Below, one piece after another: positions 12,601 to 24,160 of a stretch of 64,000 bases of DNA. The DNA lies in NCBI GenBank assembly GCA_022113835.1, contig JAILWY010000006.1, positions 3,658,001 to 3,722,000 of the forward strand, in the 5' to 3' direction. The DNA comes from Atopsyche davidsoni (Eukaryota > Arthropoda > Insecta > Trichoptera > Hydrobiosidae). A program made the position numbers and the translations under genes. Within the stretch, counting starts at the first letter, position 1, and every line of letters starts with the position of its first letter. The notes beneath the pieces are model-generated. The model was not told the DNA's origin. It saw only the letters and a list, made by a program, of their open reading frames with translations, and searched no databases.

Positions 12601-14834
12601 GTTTACAGATTATAATGACTTTTAAATGAACCAAATCAATCAGCATTGAACGAAAAGTGTCACGCAGAGGGTGCTACTTTCTCATAATCAAAGAATCATT
12701 TGTCACCAAATTATCTCTTGACAGACGAAACTCAAAATATTTTGTGGAAGCTGTGGACCCTTTCGAGGACCCGAATAATTTAATTGACCCCCGCCGTGAA
12801 CTGATCCTAATGAATCTAATGGAAAATATTATTGCACGTTTGAAAACACTGAATCACACATGGAGCCCATGTCAAATAAGTAATTACGGCAATTAATATT
12901 GAAAAGTATAAATTATTGCAAGTTTATTAAATTCAATGATGTTTTAATAAATGTACGAAACTGTGCTATTAAATATTATTTCTAAACGTATAAAGATGAC
13001 ATTCTGAATATTTTTCAGTTGCGAGAAATAACGTGAAATTATTTTGAACGGACTACATATGAGATTTAAAAGCATACTGTAATGAAAATTCATCGGTATA
13101 CTTCTAATTAAAATATAGTGATCAACAATTAATTATTGCCATTTATTAAATTAATGTACCTCTAGGTCATTTGGCTTATGACCTGGAAGAAGGTTTGTGA
13201 TATGTTCAACTCATTATTTGAACATCTCGTATTCATACCATTTTTTTATGTTTCTTTGAATTAGGATAAACACAAACTGCTATATTTATTAAGAACAAAA
13301 CGATTGTTACTATAAAATATATATTTGTAAATTGTTATTTCACTAAAAACAAATAAAAATGCGATTTATTGAACATTGTTTAGGATATTCCCTATATTCA
13401 CAACAAATGGCTACATATAAAAAAAAATACACAAAATACCCCAAGTTAGCTTTAAATGTAATTTAATAAGTAATAATCATACAAGTACCTTTACCATACC
13501 TTTCTTTGCAAATGTCTATTTTAAAACATTTTTTTCGTGGGGTATTTCTTCCTTTTTTATGTTTGTGTTTTCAATTCAACCCTACTGGAACACTTTCATA
13601 TTTACTTGAACTTTCCTGGGCACCCTTATGTTTACTCAGCATTCAAAATTATTAAACAAGCATTTTAATGTTTGCTTCCAAGCCCTTGCGGTATTTGATA
13701 TCCCTAAATATTCAGGAGAGCGGAAAATAACCAGCTTTTTAATTAAAATGTATATTTTTTCACAGCGCTGAAAAGCTAATTCATTACTGAGTTATTGCGG
13801 TTAATTAAATAAGTCTCCCCTGTGACTGAAAACTAAGAACACTGTAGTTCTCATTTATTACTACGTATCTCATGATGCAGACATTCCTATAGATATTACA
13901 GGAAAACTCATATCACATCATAAGTTAAATTAAAATAATGTAAACATCAAAAGAAAAACTCGCTTTAAAAACCAATTGTATTATATTTATGATATGATCA
14001 AATGTAATTTGATAAGGCATATAAGGTTGATTTAAATCACATGTTACTTATTTTGTAAAGAATGCATTAAACATTAACGGGAAAATAAAAATAGTGTAAA
14101 ATAAATAAGTCATCTTGGTATAACTTGAAATTTTCATATTACACGTATTTTAGTTAGCTAAGATCTATAAACATATAAGTAATACAAGATGAGCACGGGA
14201 CCTAAATATGATATACTAAAAACAATTATAGTAACCTAAATCATGAGATCATACGGAAAAAATATTTTGAAGAGCGTGACTCATATTTTACTTGTGAATC
14301 ATCGGTCATTGTTTTATGTACCGACAGTGCATTGGAACAGTTCAGAACAGTGAACAGCAACATTGATATGTATGGGCATATTATTAAATTATGAATTACT
14401 TGCGGAAAAGTGAGCCATGGGATACTGTTGGTTTTAATTTTAAAATATAAATAAATATCGGGGAAAATATAAAACTATAAGATACAACATAAATTATTTA
14501 TTGATTTAATTAATAAAAATTTCCCAATAGATTTAAATTAAAAAAATATCAAATATGTAAATCGGTAGTTCGCAATAAAAAAATGAACAATACGAATACT
14601 GCTGGTAGCTTTATAGAAGTACTATCGGTATATTTTTTGGTTGCCTTGGGTTTCAAGGATGTCTGCCTGGCATTCCCTTCCCCTTGTATCATTGCCATAA
14701 TCTAAGAATTTTGCATCTTTTTATACAAAATAACTGTACAGGTTTTCCTGAACCGTTTCCTTGGTAATTTATTTACTTTTTGAGGTTTTTTTTTCTTGGG
14801 TGTAGGGCTGCAGGAAGTTTTCAGTCGTCTGATT
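9601..14834. other. AT-rich non-coding stretch with two small GC patches
   Basis: GC-richer patches lie at about 10325-10450 and 11100-11255; the second holds a run of CpGs and CCGATCCGG. A 14-bp unit, AAACACGTAAATCC, occurs twice at 11005-11018 and 11025-11038. An inverted pair of AGGTCA half-sites lies at 13164-13184. No exon is supported; open frames near 12435 and 12657 are short and featureless. Confidence 0.5.
13164..13184. promoter_or_regulatory. Inverted AGGTCA half-site pair
   Basis: AGGTCAT, 7-bp spacer, ATGACCT. AGGTCA is the consensus half-site of nuclear receptors. The canonical ecdysone element has a 1-bp spacer, so this is not a textbook site. It may equally be a chance hairpin. 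Confidence 0.2.
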
Positions 14835-14912
14835 TTTCGGTCCCCGTGTTGGGACTATCTGTGATATGGTCCCTGAAGATTCCAGGAGATGGTCCCAGCA
14901 CGGCGACCGAAA
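14835..14912. repeat. Strong hairpin in a repeat-derived segment
   Basis: Two 25-nt arms (14835-14859 and 14888-14912) are reverse complements at 22 of 25 positions, with a 28-nt loop. The surrounding GC-richer sequence, about 14790-14935, stands out from AT-rich flanks and resembles the 3'-tail type of segment carried by some LINEs and SINEs. I cannot name the family. Two of the three mismatches still allow G-U pairing if transcribed from the appropriate strand, so an RNA structure is possible. Confidence 0.55.
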
Positions 14913-17290
14913 CGTAGGAAACAACTTCGAGAAGCTCAATAATCAAGAATTCAAATAATATAAACAATTGCATTTTTAATAATATAATCAAGAGTATAAA
15001 AAATATGAATGAATCTACAATTTTTTTTTTAAATAAATAGTTATCAAATAAAGGAGTAGCTGTATTTTAGCATAATTTTGTTATATAAAATGTTAATCGA
15101 TCTAATACTATTTTTCCAAAGTCACGCTTTTCACGGTTGTGGCTTCTGGAATCTTAATATATGAGATGGTGTTTATTTGAATTGGGTGATTTAAGTAAGA
15201 TGTACTATCAAATGGCGTGCAATAAAACCGTGATACCTTTTACTTAAATCCATAAATTAAATACATCTGTGTTGTTTTATTACTACATATTATGATAAAT
15301 ATAAAACTTATTAGGAATTAAAGTAAGTGTATTTTATGATTATTAAGCTAAAAATAATTTTTCTATAAAAGTGTTTATTAAATTTTTATACTTTTCGAAA
15401 TTGTGACAATATAGAACGATCGCGTTTATACTATAATAATTTATTTACAACATATTTTTAAAATGCTAAGTCATATGACGTATGCAAATAGAAAAAGCTG
15501 ATTCTTGAAAATCAATTTTCAAGGTGAGATTCGTATACCCAGAAGCAAGGGCTTTATATGTCATGAATTCAATTAATACCCAATATATACTACACAATGA
15601 TTCATTTTATAAAACATTACCATTAATGCTGACGGAATATAAAATAACGAAATAAAAGTTCTTTCTCCATACATTTAAGAACGCATTTTTGTAAACAGAT
15701 GTGACGAAGGTGAAGGAGATTCAATGAAGTGGTTATTTATCATCAGCAGAATACAATAATGAAAGGCACGTGCAGACCAGTTGACGACCAAAAGATAATC
15801 GGTGAAGGCAAAGTCAAAAGTTAAACAAAATATTGAAAAAATAACTAAAATAATAAATTACAAACAAGAAACAAGAAGGAAAAAAAACTTTTTCATAAGA
15901 ATTGTTTATTTTGTTTTAATTCCAATTTATATTGCTATTAAATTCATTGTTTACAACAGGTATTTCCTTAAATTCAAAAGTATTACGCAATACTCCAAAG
16001 AAACACATAAGGCCAGACGTGACATATCTAAGCACAATATTTATACCGGGATCAAACAGTTTTAAAAAACATTTCACAATATAGATAATGCTCTGTGTGT
16101 TTAAATAACAATAATCCATTTCGTATTGAAAATTAACTGTTAATTAGGCGCCACGACTGCACCTTTGACCTATACTTTTATTAAATTCAAGTACTTAGTA
16201 CTTTCAAAAATTACAGAGTCATTCCAATTAGTGAAAATAATTATGCGACAAACGTAAGATTTCCATTAATCGTCATCGTGTTTCTGTCCTTATTGGACAT
16301 TGCGTAGGTATCCCAGGATATTATCAACAAAGTCATCTTGTAGGTCTCAGCGTATTTGTCACGAACACGTGGGACTGGCCAGTTACTTTATTATACGTAA
16401 ACATTATTATAATACGCCAGTTTTTACATACCATATTTATGTATGCTCGTCTGGCTCGCAGTGACTAACGGTTGACTCAGTCAGTCGCGACAATACTGAG
16501 GAAGTAAATGAATTATCAGTTTTGTCATAAATACGTTGACAAATAGGTCAAAATAGTTGGATTTTGTACCAGAAACTCTTTTAATTGTTATAATAAATCT
16601 ACGAACTAAGCGATTGAGTACGAGGACATGCGTCATATTGTGTTTAAAATATGCATTATTTTTACTCTCCGTAATGTTAAAAATACATTTCAATAATAAT
16701 TTGGAGTGAAGGTTTAACTTAACATTTCAGTTGAATTAACTTCTTTGTTTAATAACCGCCACACAATTGTTGCATGTCTTTTGCGTAACAAAAATTTAGA
16801 AAAAGGCATTTATTTTTAATTTTTGTAGTGTCAACAGTATTTTAACAATTTCTCTTACAACCTTTAATACCTAAAATTTGTATGATCATAAAACTAAAGG
16901 TAGGCTGTGACGTCATACCACTGAATGAATATTACTTAGGATTCTACTTGATTGCATCCGTTATCAGGCTGCAGCGTCAAACGTCGAAGACGGACAGCGC
17001 CAGCTATTAACCTAATACCATGCAAGTGCGTGTAATCGTTGAATAAGCATTATATTAATTTCATTCACGCATAAAGTATTTTATGCAAGTCATATTCGGT
17101 CAAACAATAATAAGCCTGAGGTGCAATCATCGTTTTGATACTTTAAATTTAAAATATGATTTTCGTTAGAAACAGACAATATTGCATATTATTATGCTTG
17201 AATATGTTTGAACTGGCATATGTGACATTAATGAAAGCAACCCAGCTCATATAGAAACAGGTGTGAATATTGTTTCATATGTTAAAGATT
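14913..17290. other. AT-rich non-coding stretch
   Basis: The 87-codon Lys/Ile-rich open frame at 15802-16065 has the amino acid bias of random AT-rich DNA. A TGACGTCA core lies at about 16908. No element boundary was found. Confidence 0.5.
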
Positions 17291-17363
17291 TGTCTGTCAG
17301 GATAGAAACCTGTCAGCTCTCAGTCAAAAGATTTTGAGCGGTACCAACTGAGCTAACAATGCC
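17291..17363 (-). pseudogene. tRNA-like sequence, decayed tRNA or SINE head
   Basis: Read on the minus strand, this 73-nt segment has a good A box (TTAGCTCAGTTGGTA), a T-arm stem CAGG/CCTG with an intervening 7-nt loop at 17298-17312, and an anticodon-like hairpin with TCAA/TTGA arms. The acceptor stem does not pair, the D stem is broken and the B box (GGTTTCTATCC) is degenerate. It is therefore not a functional tRNA. It is most simply a tRNA pseudogene or the head of a tRNA-derived SINE; no clear SINE body was recognised next to it. Confidence 0.45.
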
Positions 17364-18339
17364 AAGATAGTATTATACTTATAGCAAGAGTGTCTAATAA
17401 CTTCAATTCAAGATAAAATAATAATAATCAGTTTTATTACAGTGTTGATTTTTGATAATAATTACACATGCATTTAATTAAAGTAAATTGGTTCCAGCAG
17501 ATATTATGTGATAGTCAAAAGATATAATGTATCAACTATAAAAAAAAACATTGAAATAACTCTAAATGTCAATTGGACACTAAAAATTAAAAAATCAAGT
17601 ACCTTTATACTACTTATAGAGAAATATGTAAAAAAATGCAAATACAAAAGTGAGAATAAATCTAACCATGAACATGCTTAATTTCCGGTTCATGGATCCC
17701 GAAGGTTTATAAAACACACGCAATCAATGCCACTCAGTAAGATAAAACGATACGGTAAGAATCAGCACATCTTAAACATTTTGCTGAAATGTACGTATGC
17801 TTTTTGGTAATCAGGTTTCTTGATTAAGGCGCCTGATCTGGAATTTCAGCACAGTTACGCCGGGGCTCTGGGACATCAAAAGGAATAGAACGCGCAGCTG
17901 GATTGAAGAGCGGAAGGCAAATACTGGATTTAAATTTAATATAAGTATTTTATATATTTTATAATATAGCAATTTAAAAAAAAATTAAATAAATTTCAGA
18001 AAGGCAATTTTCAACAGACATTATAAAGTCGCAGCGTGTAATTAAAATTAAAGCAACATATGTTTATATTTCTTCATATATTCAATTCTGCATGTTTCCT
18101 CTAATGTACTCAGTGTAACTTTACACATTTTTATCATAAAAAGGTTTAGGAATAATATCTGTATAATAAATCCTATGGATTATAGCCCACAAAATCACAT
18201 AGTTATACCCCTTTGAATTTGTAATATTTATTATTATTATTCTAAGAAACCTTCTTCTGCAGAATCAATTAAGCCTTTTACAATTTTGCGAACGTGATTT
18301 ATGCTTTTAGGTACGAGGATAAAACTTCTAAAAACCCGC

Positions 18340-18600
18340 CAAAGACTGTTCCGGCGTGAGCTTTGCGAGAGCTATCAGGGATAATACAGCTCGGCCTAAT
18401 ATGGTTGGAATATTTTATTTTCTAAGTGTTATTTTTTGGGCGCAAAGCCTCCCTCCCGGGCTGACTTATTTGCACCAGATTGGACGTATCTGCGATGGGC
18501 TTATACGGTAAATAAGGAAAAGGTCCTTACACGCTCCAATATAAACTTGACATCCCCGGCCTGGGCAAATATTGTCTTTTAGGGTCTATGACTTATCTAT
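18340..18600. promoter_or_regulatory. GC-richer island, candidate regulatory element
   Basis: Two GC-rich blocks at about 18340-18400 and 18440-18570 separated by AT-rich sequence. They hold CCGGCGTGAG, CCCTCCCGGG and CCCGGCCTGGGC. No exon-like frame passes through. Function is inferred from composition. Confidence 0.25.
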
Positions 18601-18809
18601 GGACCTCTACTTTTTGACTGAGTGATAAGAAGAACACCAGTTTTTCAAAGAAATACCAATATACTTAGGGATATTTATTTCCTTTATTTGAACGTGATTT
18701 TTAGAACGATTCTTATCTACGCGAAAATATTATCTCTGGTTTATTTATTTTGTTTTTGGTTTTGGACGAATGAAAGCGTGCATCCAATATATCGCTGATT
18801 ATAATCTTA

Positions 18810-18983
18810 GGCCTCTACATACGTAGCAACAAATCGCGCCACTATCTTGAAGCTAGCCAATAGCGTCCCTTTATTTTGGGTGTTTTTTTAAATGGTTTTT
18901 CTTAAATAAACAAAGCAACGTAGGACGCTATTGGCTAGCTGCAAGTTGGTGACACGATTTGTTGCTATGTGTGTAAGAGGTCT
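18810..18983. mobile_element. 174-bp hairpin MITE with long terminal inverted repeats, PIF/Harbinger-like
   Basis: The left arm, 18810-18868, and the right arm, 18923-18983, are imperfect inverted repeats of about 60 bp. They share a long identical block spelling TAGCAACAAATCG and another spelling AGCTAGCCAATAGCGTCC on the arm-forward reading. About 54 bp of AT-rich DNA separates them, so the whole unit folds into one hairpin. It is flanked on both sides by TTA (18807-18809 and 18984-18986), which fits the 3-bp TTA/TAA target duplication of PIF/Harbinger elements. There is no coding capacity. Superfamily is inferred from the TSD alone; arm divergence implies an old insertion. Confidence 0.7.
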
Positions 18984-18986
18984 TTA

Positions 18987-20399
18987 AGTAAATATGAATC
19001 TGAACAAATAAAATTACGCGTATCTACAGTTAGATTTATTGCTATAACTTAAGTGACTACATGCCAAAACAGTCGTTTATAAATACATTAATTCGGCATG
19101 TTTAGGTAAAGTACACATTTATTACGTGCAGGGGAGGAAAAAGTGAAAAAGAGGATTTTTGTCAAAACCCAGGCGTTCAATCAATTTGCAATGCTTAACA
19201 AAATTAGGAATGGAAACTGCATGGATTAATCATAAAGAGCCTGCTTGGGTAGCAAGAGATCAAATTTAAAATTGAAAAAAGAAAACATTCTTAAAATTGA
19301 ATTATTTTTACTTGGGTATTTAAATATCAAAGGGGTCTTACGAACCCTGAAAAATCAGTTATTATTATTACAAAATTATTATATATGAAATATACCAACA
19401 AAATGGATGAACTCAATCGAGGAGTTCACAGAAAGCAACAACGGCGAGTTCAGGATCACTCGATGGTCTCGGAGAACAAACAATGACCATCATCGACTGT
19501 CAAGATAACAAACAAATAGTGATAAAATAACAGGTCATTTGTAATCTCAAGGAAAAAGAAACAAAATGAGAATGTACTCATAAATCTCTGGAATTTCTTA
19601 ACTAAACTATCTCCAAATCACTTGTACACACAAGAGGTCCCGAGTACTCCGACCCCGCATCACGACGCGTTAATAAGTTGAAGTTATCTCTTGTTTGTTT
19701 GATCCTTGCGGCCTCTCTTCTGGTCTCGAACCAGCGTGAGGCTCGGGAGAGCGCCGCGGCATCCTGGCATCTCGCGGTTGCCTGTGAAGACCCTCTGTAA
19801 GGCAATTTGTATGCCGCTCTCGACATGATGGCTCGGAAACTATAGGTACTGAGTAATGTGTGTGCGGTTTCTAGTTTCTGACCTATTCGCTACATTCCAG
19901 AATGTTTTTGAAAATAGCTTCTCAGCTAAAAATTTTTCAGCACAAAAAATGTACATTTCTTAGCATCTGAAGAATTAATTTTAAAAAATATTTATTATAT
20001 ATACCTACGCATTTTAGACATATCCATTGCAAATAAACACATAACATCAAATGTTGACATTTATGATAATAGATAATTCTTAATGCTTTGGTATACAAGG
20101 TAATTTTTCAGCCATTAAAATTTAAGGAAATAGACAATTTCCGAAATTTATTATGGATAGTAATAGCTGAGTGGGATGAATTTCATTATTAAAATGGCCT
20201 GTTTCAAAAACATCAAAAATTAATAATCAATTTTCAAACGCCAAATATTTTGAATATCTGACTTAATAATGAATAACAATGTAGTTGTTACAAAAACGAT
20301 AGCATATGAATTTCCATATACATATGTTATGCATGTTATTGTTTAACAAATATCTTTTGATCTGACACCGCTGCCTAGGGAATATAACTCACAAGTCAC
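18987..20399. other. Mostly AT-rich non-coding, with a GC-richer patch
   Basis: A patch at about 19620-19830 is GC-richer and gives a 74-codon minus-strand frame without any recognisable motif. No gene is supported. Confidence 0.4.
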
Positions 20400-20740
20400 A
20401 TTTTAATACGACGGAGGTCTGAGCTCGGCGGTCAGAAGACAGTATTGTTTATGGTGCAATAAGAAAATATCGGTATTTGTATTATATGTGCTATATGCGT
20501 CCAGCTCACGGCAGGTTCTTCCTGTCGCCAGATTCCTAGCGCAGATGGAAGCCGTAAGCCTGGCGCCGTCTGACCCGATCCATTGTTACACCGAAGGCAA
20601 TAACCGACCTTCCCGGGCCCCACTATCAACTGATTGTGGGGAAAGTGTGCCATAACCGACAAAGGCGGCGTGCAGAATAAGGGGATTTAGAATTTAGCTT
20701 CGTTTGGGGGTGATTTACAGATTAACGGCTCACTCAGACA
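20400..20740. promoter_or_regulatory. GC-rich island, candidate regulatory element
   Basis: About 300 bp of balanced GC-rich sequence bordered by AT-rich DNA. A minus-strand frame of 76 codons crosses it but shows no domain. Regulatory use is inferred from composition. Confidence 0.25.
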
Positions 20741-21139
20741 CGTCGCGACTCCATTGTAAAATGTAAACGTTGGCTTTTTTGTAGATTTGAATCAAGGTTT
20801 CTTTTGCAAGAAATTTTCTGGCGCTGAAGCTGTTTTAACAAAAGTTAACACAGAAATTACTGGAGTAAAAAATAAGCACCCGTAGACTTGGAATTGAGAT
20901 ATTTTAAATAACTTTCCAAAGTAAACCTAAAAAAAGTATCAAGGTAAGAAGTAGCACATTTTTACGTATGACTCGTTTGCGGTGTATTTTTAATTCAGTA
21001 GCCGGAAGTATTGTATTTAAATGCACACACTGAGATTATATTTTTCAATAATATACAATGATAAGGTTGCACTTTTATCATGTTAATGTAATTTCAAAAC
21101 ACCAAGAAAAAAACATAACTGACATCAACTCGGCGCTCG

Positions 21140-21450
21140 AGTATTACTAGGTAAGTGGAGTAATTTTTTGTCGCCTGCATTTTATTACGTATCGTATCGC
21201 TGAACTCGTCTGAGTAAATGTATGACGACAATCACAGTTTGTTGATCTGCAATTAATTATTATCCATTCAAAGAAGAGAGGCACCGCCGGGCCGACCAAG
21301 GGCGGCCTCGGAGGTAGCAGGCAGACGGGCTGCGCGATTTCACAATCAGATGTCCTTGCGCCGAGGAGCGAGGGGAATCCCCGAGTGCGGCTCACTTCCC
21401 TTCCGAGAACTCTGCGACTGCTCATCTCTTGTATATTTATGGTTGCCGCC
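21140..21450. promoter_or_regulatory. GC-rich island beside homeodomain-type cores
   Basis: The GC-rich core at 21280-21425 is immediately preceded by GCAATTAATTATTATCCATTCAAAG, a cluster of TAAT/ATTA-type cores. Two overlapping minus-strand frames cross it but neither has a recognisable domain. A cis-regulatory element is the simplest reading; evidence is compositional. Confidence 0.3.
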
Positions 21451-21641
21451 GCATCGAAGGACGGATGTTTTCTGCTTTTTTGTCATTGTATTTAAATATA
21501 GGTACATCTTCAAAAATGAATAATTCAAATATAGATATAGCGAGTTGAATATGAATTCCACGATCTAGATTAAGATTGAATATAAAAAATAACTAGATAT
21601 TTTTTATAGTTTCACCATTTAATCCGTTGGTTTGTCTAAAA

Positions 21642-21977
21642 CATAGGTTCCCAACCTTTTATTGACCACCGCTCCCTTGACAAGAAAAAAAAATTCTAAC
21701 GCCCCCCTTGAAAAGAAAAAAAATTCTAACGCCCCCCTGTGCGCAAAATAACAGTTATAATTTTTTCTGTATATTATTTATTGCTGCCCAGGTAAAAAAA
21801 AATGTTGTTTGAGTTATTTTAATCATTTTCTTGTTTTATTTTGTGAAAAATCTACTCCACAAATCAAAAAAATTTAAATGCAAAAAGTTCATTAATTTTC
21901 CCAGGGACCCGCCACCGCCCCCTTGGAAAGCTCCAGCGCCCATTGGGGGGCGGTACCGCCCCCGTTGGGAACCTATG
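21642..21977. mobile_element. 336-bp hAT-type MITE
   Basis: The ends carry the same 14-bp inverted repeat, CATAGGTTCCCAAC, typical of hAT elements with GGTTCCCAACC ends. The flanks GTCTAAAA (21634-21641) and AGCTAGAA (21978-21985) match at five of eight positions and both approximate the hAT target preference nTCTAGAn, which suggests a decayed 8-bp target duplication. Inside, a block of about 30 bp, ending in ATTCTAACGCCCCCC, is tandemly duplicated at 21676-21737. There is no transposase frame, so the element is non-autonomous. Confidence 0.8.
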
Positions 21978-23919
21978 AGCTAGAATGTCAAATGCGAGCT
22001 GCAGAGCCAGTCGTGACAATGGTGAAATAATCGTATATCTTCATGTTACATATTTACAAAATTAAAAGCGAGCCACGACAATATTTAATCACAATTTACA
22101 TAGACCTACTATCAATATGGGTAAAATATCCTCAAACTACAATGCCGGTTATGGTAACAGACCTGCTGTCATTATCGGCGTTTCGAATATAAATATTAGA
22201 GCCGGTAATATATTTTCTTAAGCATGAAATTTCGCGGTGTTGGAGTAGCGAACATTCAATTATTGTATTGCCTACAATTATGCTGTCGTATATGGGCGGA
22301 TTCCACCCACACAAAAAGCAATGTTTTCAGAAGTATTGGCAGTTAAATTTAGCCGATGCGTCACTGTTTCTTCGAAAGATTAACTTCAGCAGCCATTCAG
22401 GCATTATGCTGATGTCCATTTGCAAGTATGATCCTGCGAAACAATCATTAAGCCTGCGGTGTTAAATATTAGCTATGTAAGAGGAGGGGATTATGTAAAG
22501 CCGATGTTGCTGTGACTTGGGAGTTGAGAAGAATAGCCGTAGTTCGCAGGACCACAATACATAATGCTTAACCTGGGGCAAAAAAATAAAAACGAACCAA
22601 GACAATAAACTATTATCACGTATAAGCTTACACCGTAGTAAATTGTGTGCAGTTTAATTTTGTTATTATTACAACTTAATTTAAACTTTTTGTACAAGAA
22701 TTCAATGAAACAAAAAAATTCCATAGATTTGGAAAGGTATTTTTATTTTCAGATTTCAAATATACTTATCCAAGCTTTAGAATTGAACTTGATGTAAAAA
22801 TAAACTATATAATTAGAAAATAAACATACAAGTATCCGTGAAGATATGTAATAATGGATATTCCTAATATTAAATATATATAATTCAGGCAGAGGAATAT
22901 ATTGCTGTACCTGATGATACCAGTGGTATTAAACGGCAGCGTTCAAAGCATCTACACCTTCAACTGAGGGGGGAAATTAACGTTTTGCATATTTAAAAAA
23001 AACCGCCATTCAATTGCCGAAATAACATTTCCACAAGCCCAGTCAATATAAGCACACATTCTTAGAGTATGCTTTGACCGAATATATAATATAGTAGGAG
23101 TATATTTTCTAATCAGCAAATAAACAGTGACATCGAAACTCAGGTGTATGAACAACGGAACATTTCGTCGAAGTCAAACTTATATAATAATTTTCTATCA
23201 AATATACTTTTTATACATTTCACAAAGAAGCTAAAAGAGGGAAATTCTGTAATGAATCCGTAATATTGACAAGCAATGGACCAATCCGGCTCCAGAGATG
23301 ACCTTGAAAATCGGTCCAATTATTGACAGGTTTATTTATTGCATTTCTGTCAGAGTTTAGTGTGAAACCAGAAACTGCTGCCGCATTCGTGCCTGAGTGC
23401 ACGTATGCAATTCTAGAGCAAGGAAAAATGACATGAAATAACTGACTATCGAAAAATGATAATATCCAATAGCTGTTTGCATTAGCCACAAAGTATATCT
23501 GATTATGAAAACCTAGATGTAATATATTTGTTAAATATTACACGTATATTTCAAAATTTATAATTACGTATGTCATGATTTAATGCTACGATAAGACATC
23601 GATATGCACATTAGAGTTCTGAGAATGTATTTTAATAAAATAAGTATACATCAAAGTAAATGTCCCTGATGTGATTGGATGATGTTAAAAGTATAGAAAT
23701 TTAAAAAAAAAGTGGTATCGTATTGTTGTTATTTTTATGATGTGGTATAAATTATGTTTGTAAGTGGAATATAGAATCTAATAATTTCACCAATAAGTAT
23801 GTTAATATATACTAAGCTTTCGGTTTGAGCCAGGTTTATGAAACACGTGTATAAATAATATATTCGAAATAGCGATCCTTTAGTCTTTTGGCATTAGTTG
23901 AAAATTGATAACGATAGAA
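21978..23919. other. AT-rich non-coding stretch
   Basis: No supported gene or element. Frames around 22268 and 23220 are short and carry no motif. Confidence 0.5.
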
Positions 23920-24160
23920 ACATTCATCGAGGCTTGGGCTCGAGGGAGGAGGAGGCGCGCGGATATCGCAGCAAGGACTGTCCTGCTGGCTTCTCAGAAG
24001 AGAATCTTCTACCTGCCCGCGTCCTTGCGAGGAATTCGCTCGTGACCTTCTGGACCGCTGGACCGCTCGCACAGTAGAGCGGGTAAACACGCCTCGAGCG
24101 CCGCACGAGCTGGCTGGCTCCTCCGCGGGACGCAGGCGACGACCATTCAGGCTGTTTTTT
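23920..24160. promoter_or_regulatory. GC-rich, CpG-rich island
   Basis: About 240 bp, one of the sharpest GC rises in the window, with TGGACCGC directly repeated at 24051-24066. Two overlapping Arg/Ser-rich minus-strand frames follow from composition. Promoter or regulatory use is possible but not shown. Confidence 0.3.

Noticed and set aside
15802..16065. Lys-rich 87-codon frame with a hydrophobic centre as a membrane protein
   Set aside because: Lys/Ile/Phe/Tyr bias matches random translation of AT-rich DNA; no neighbouring support.
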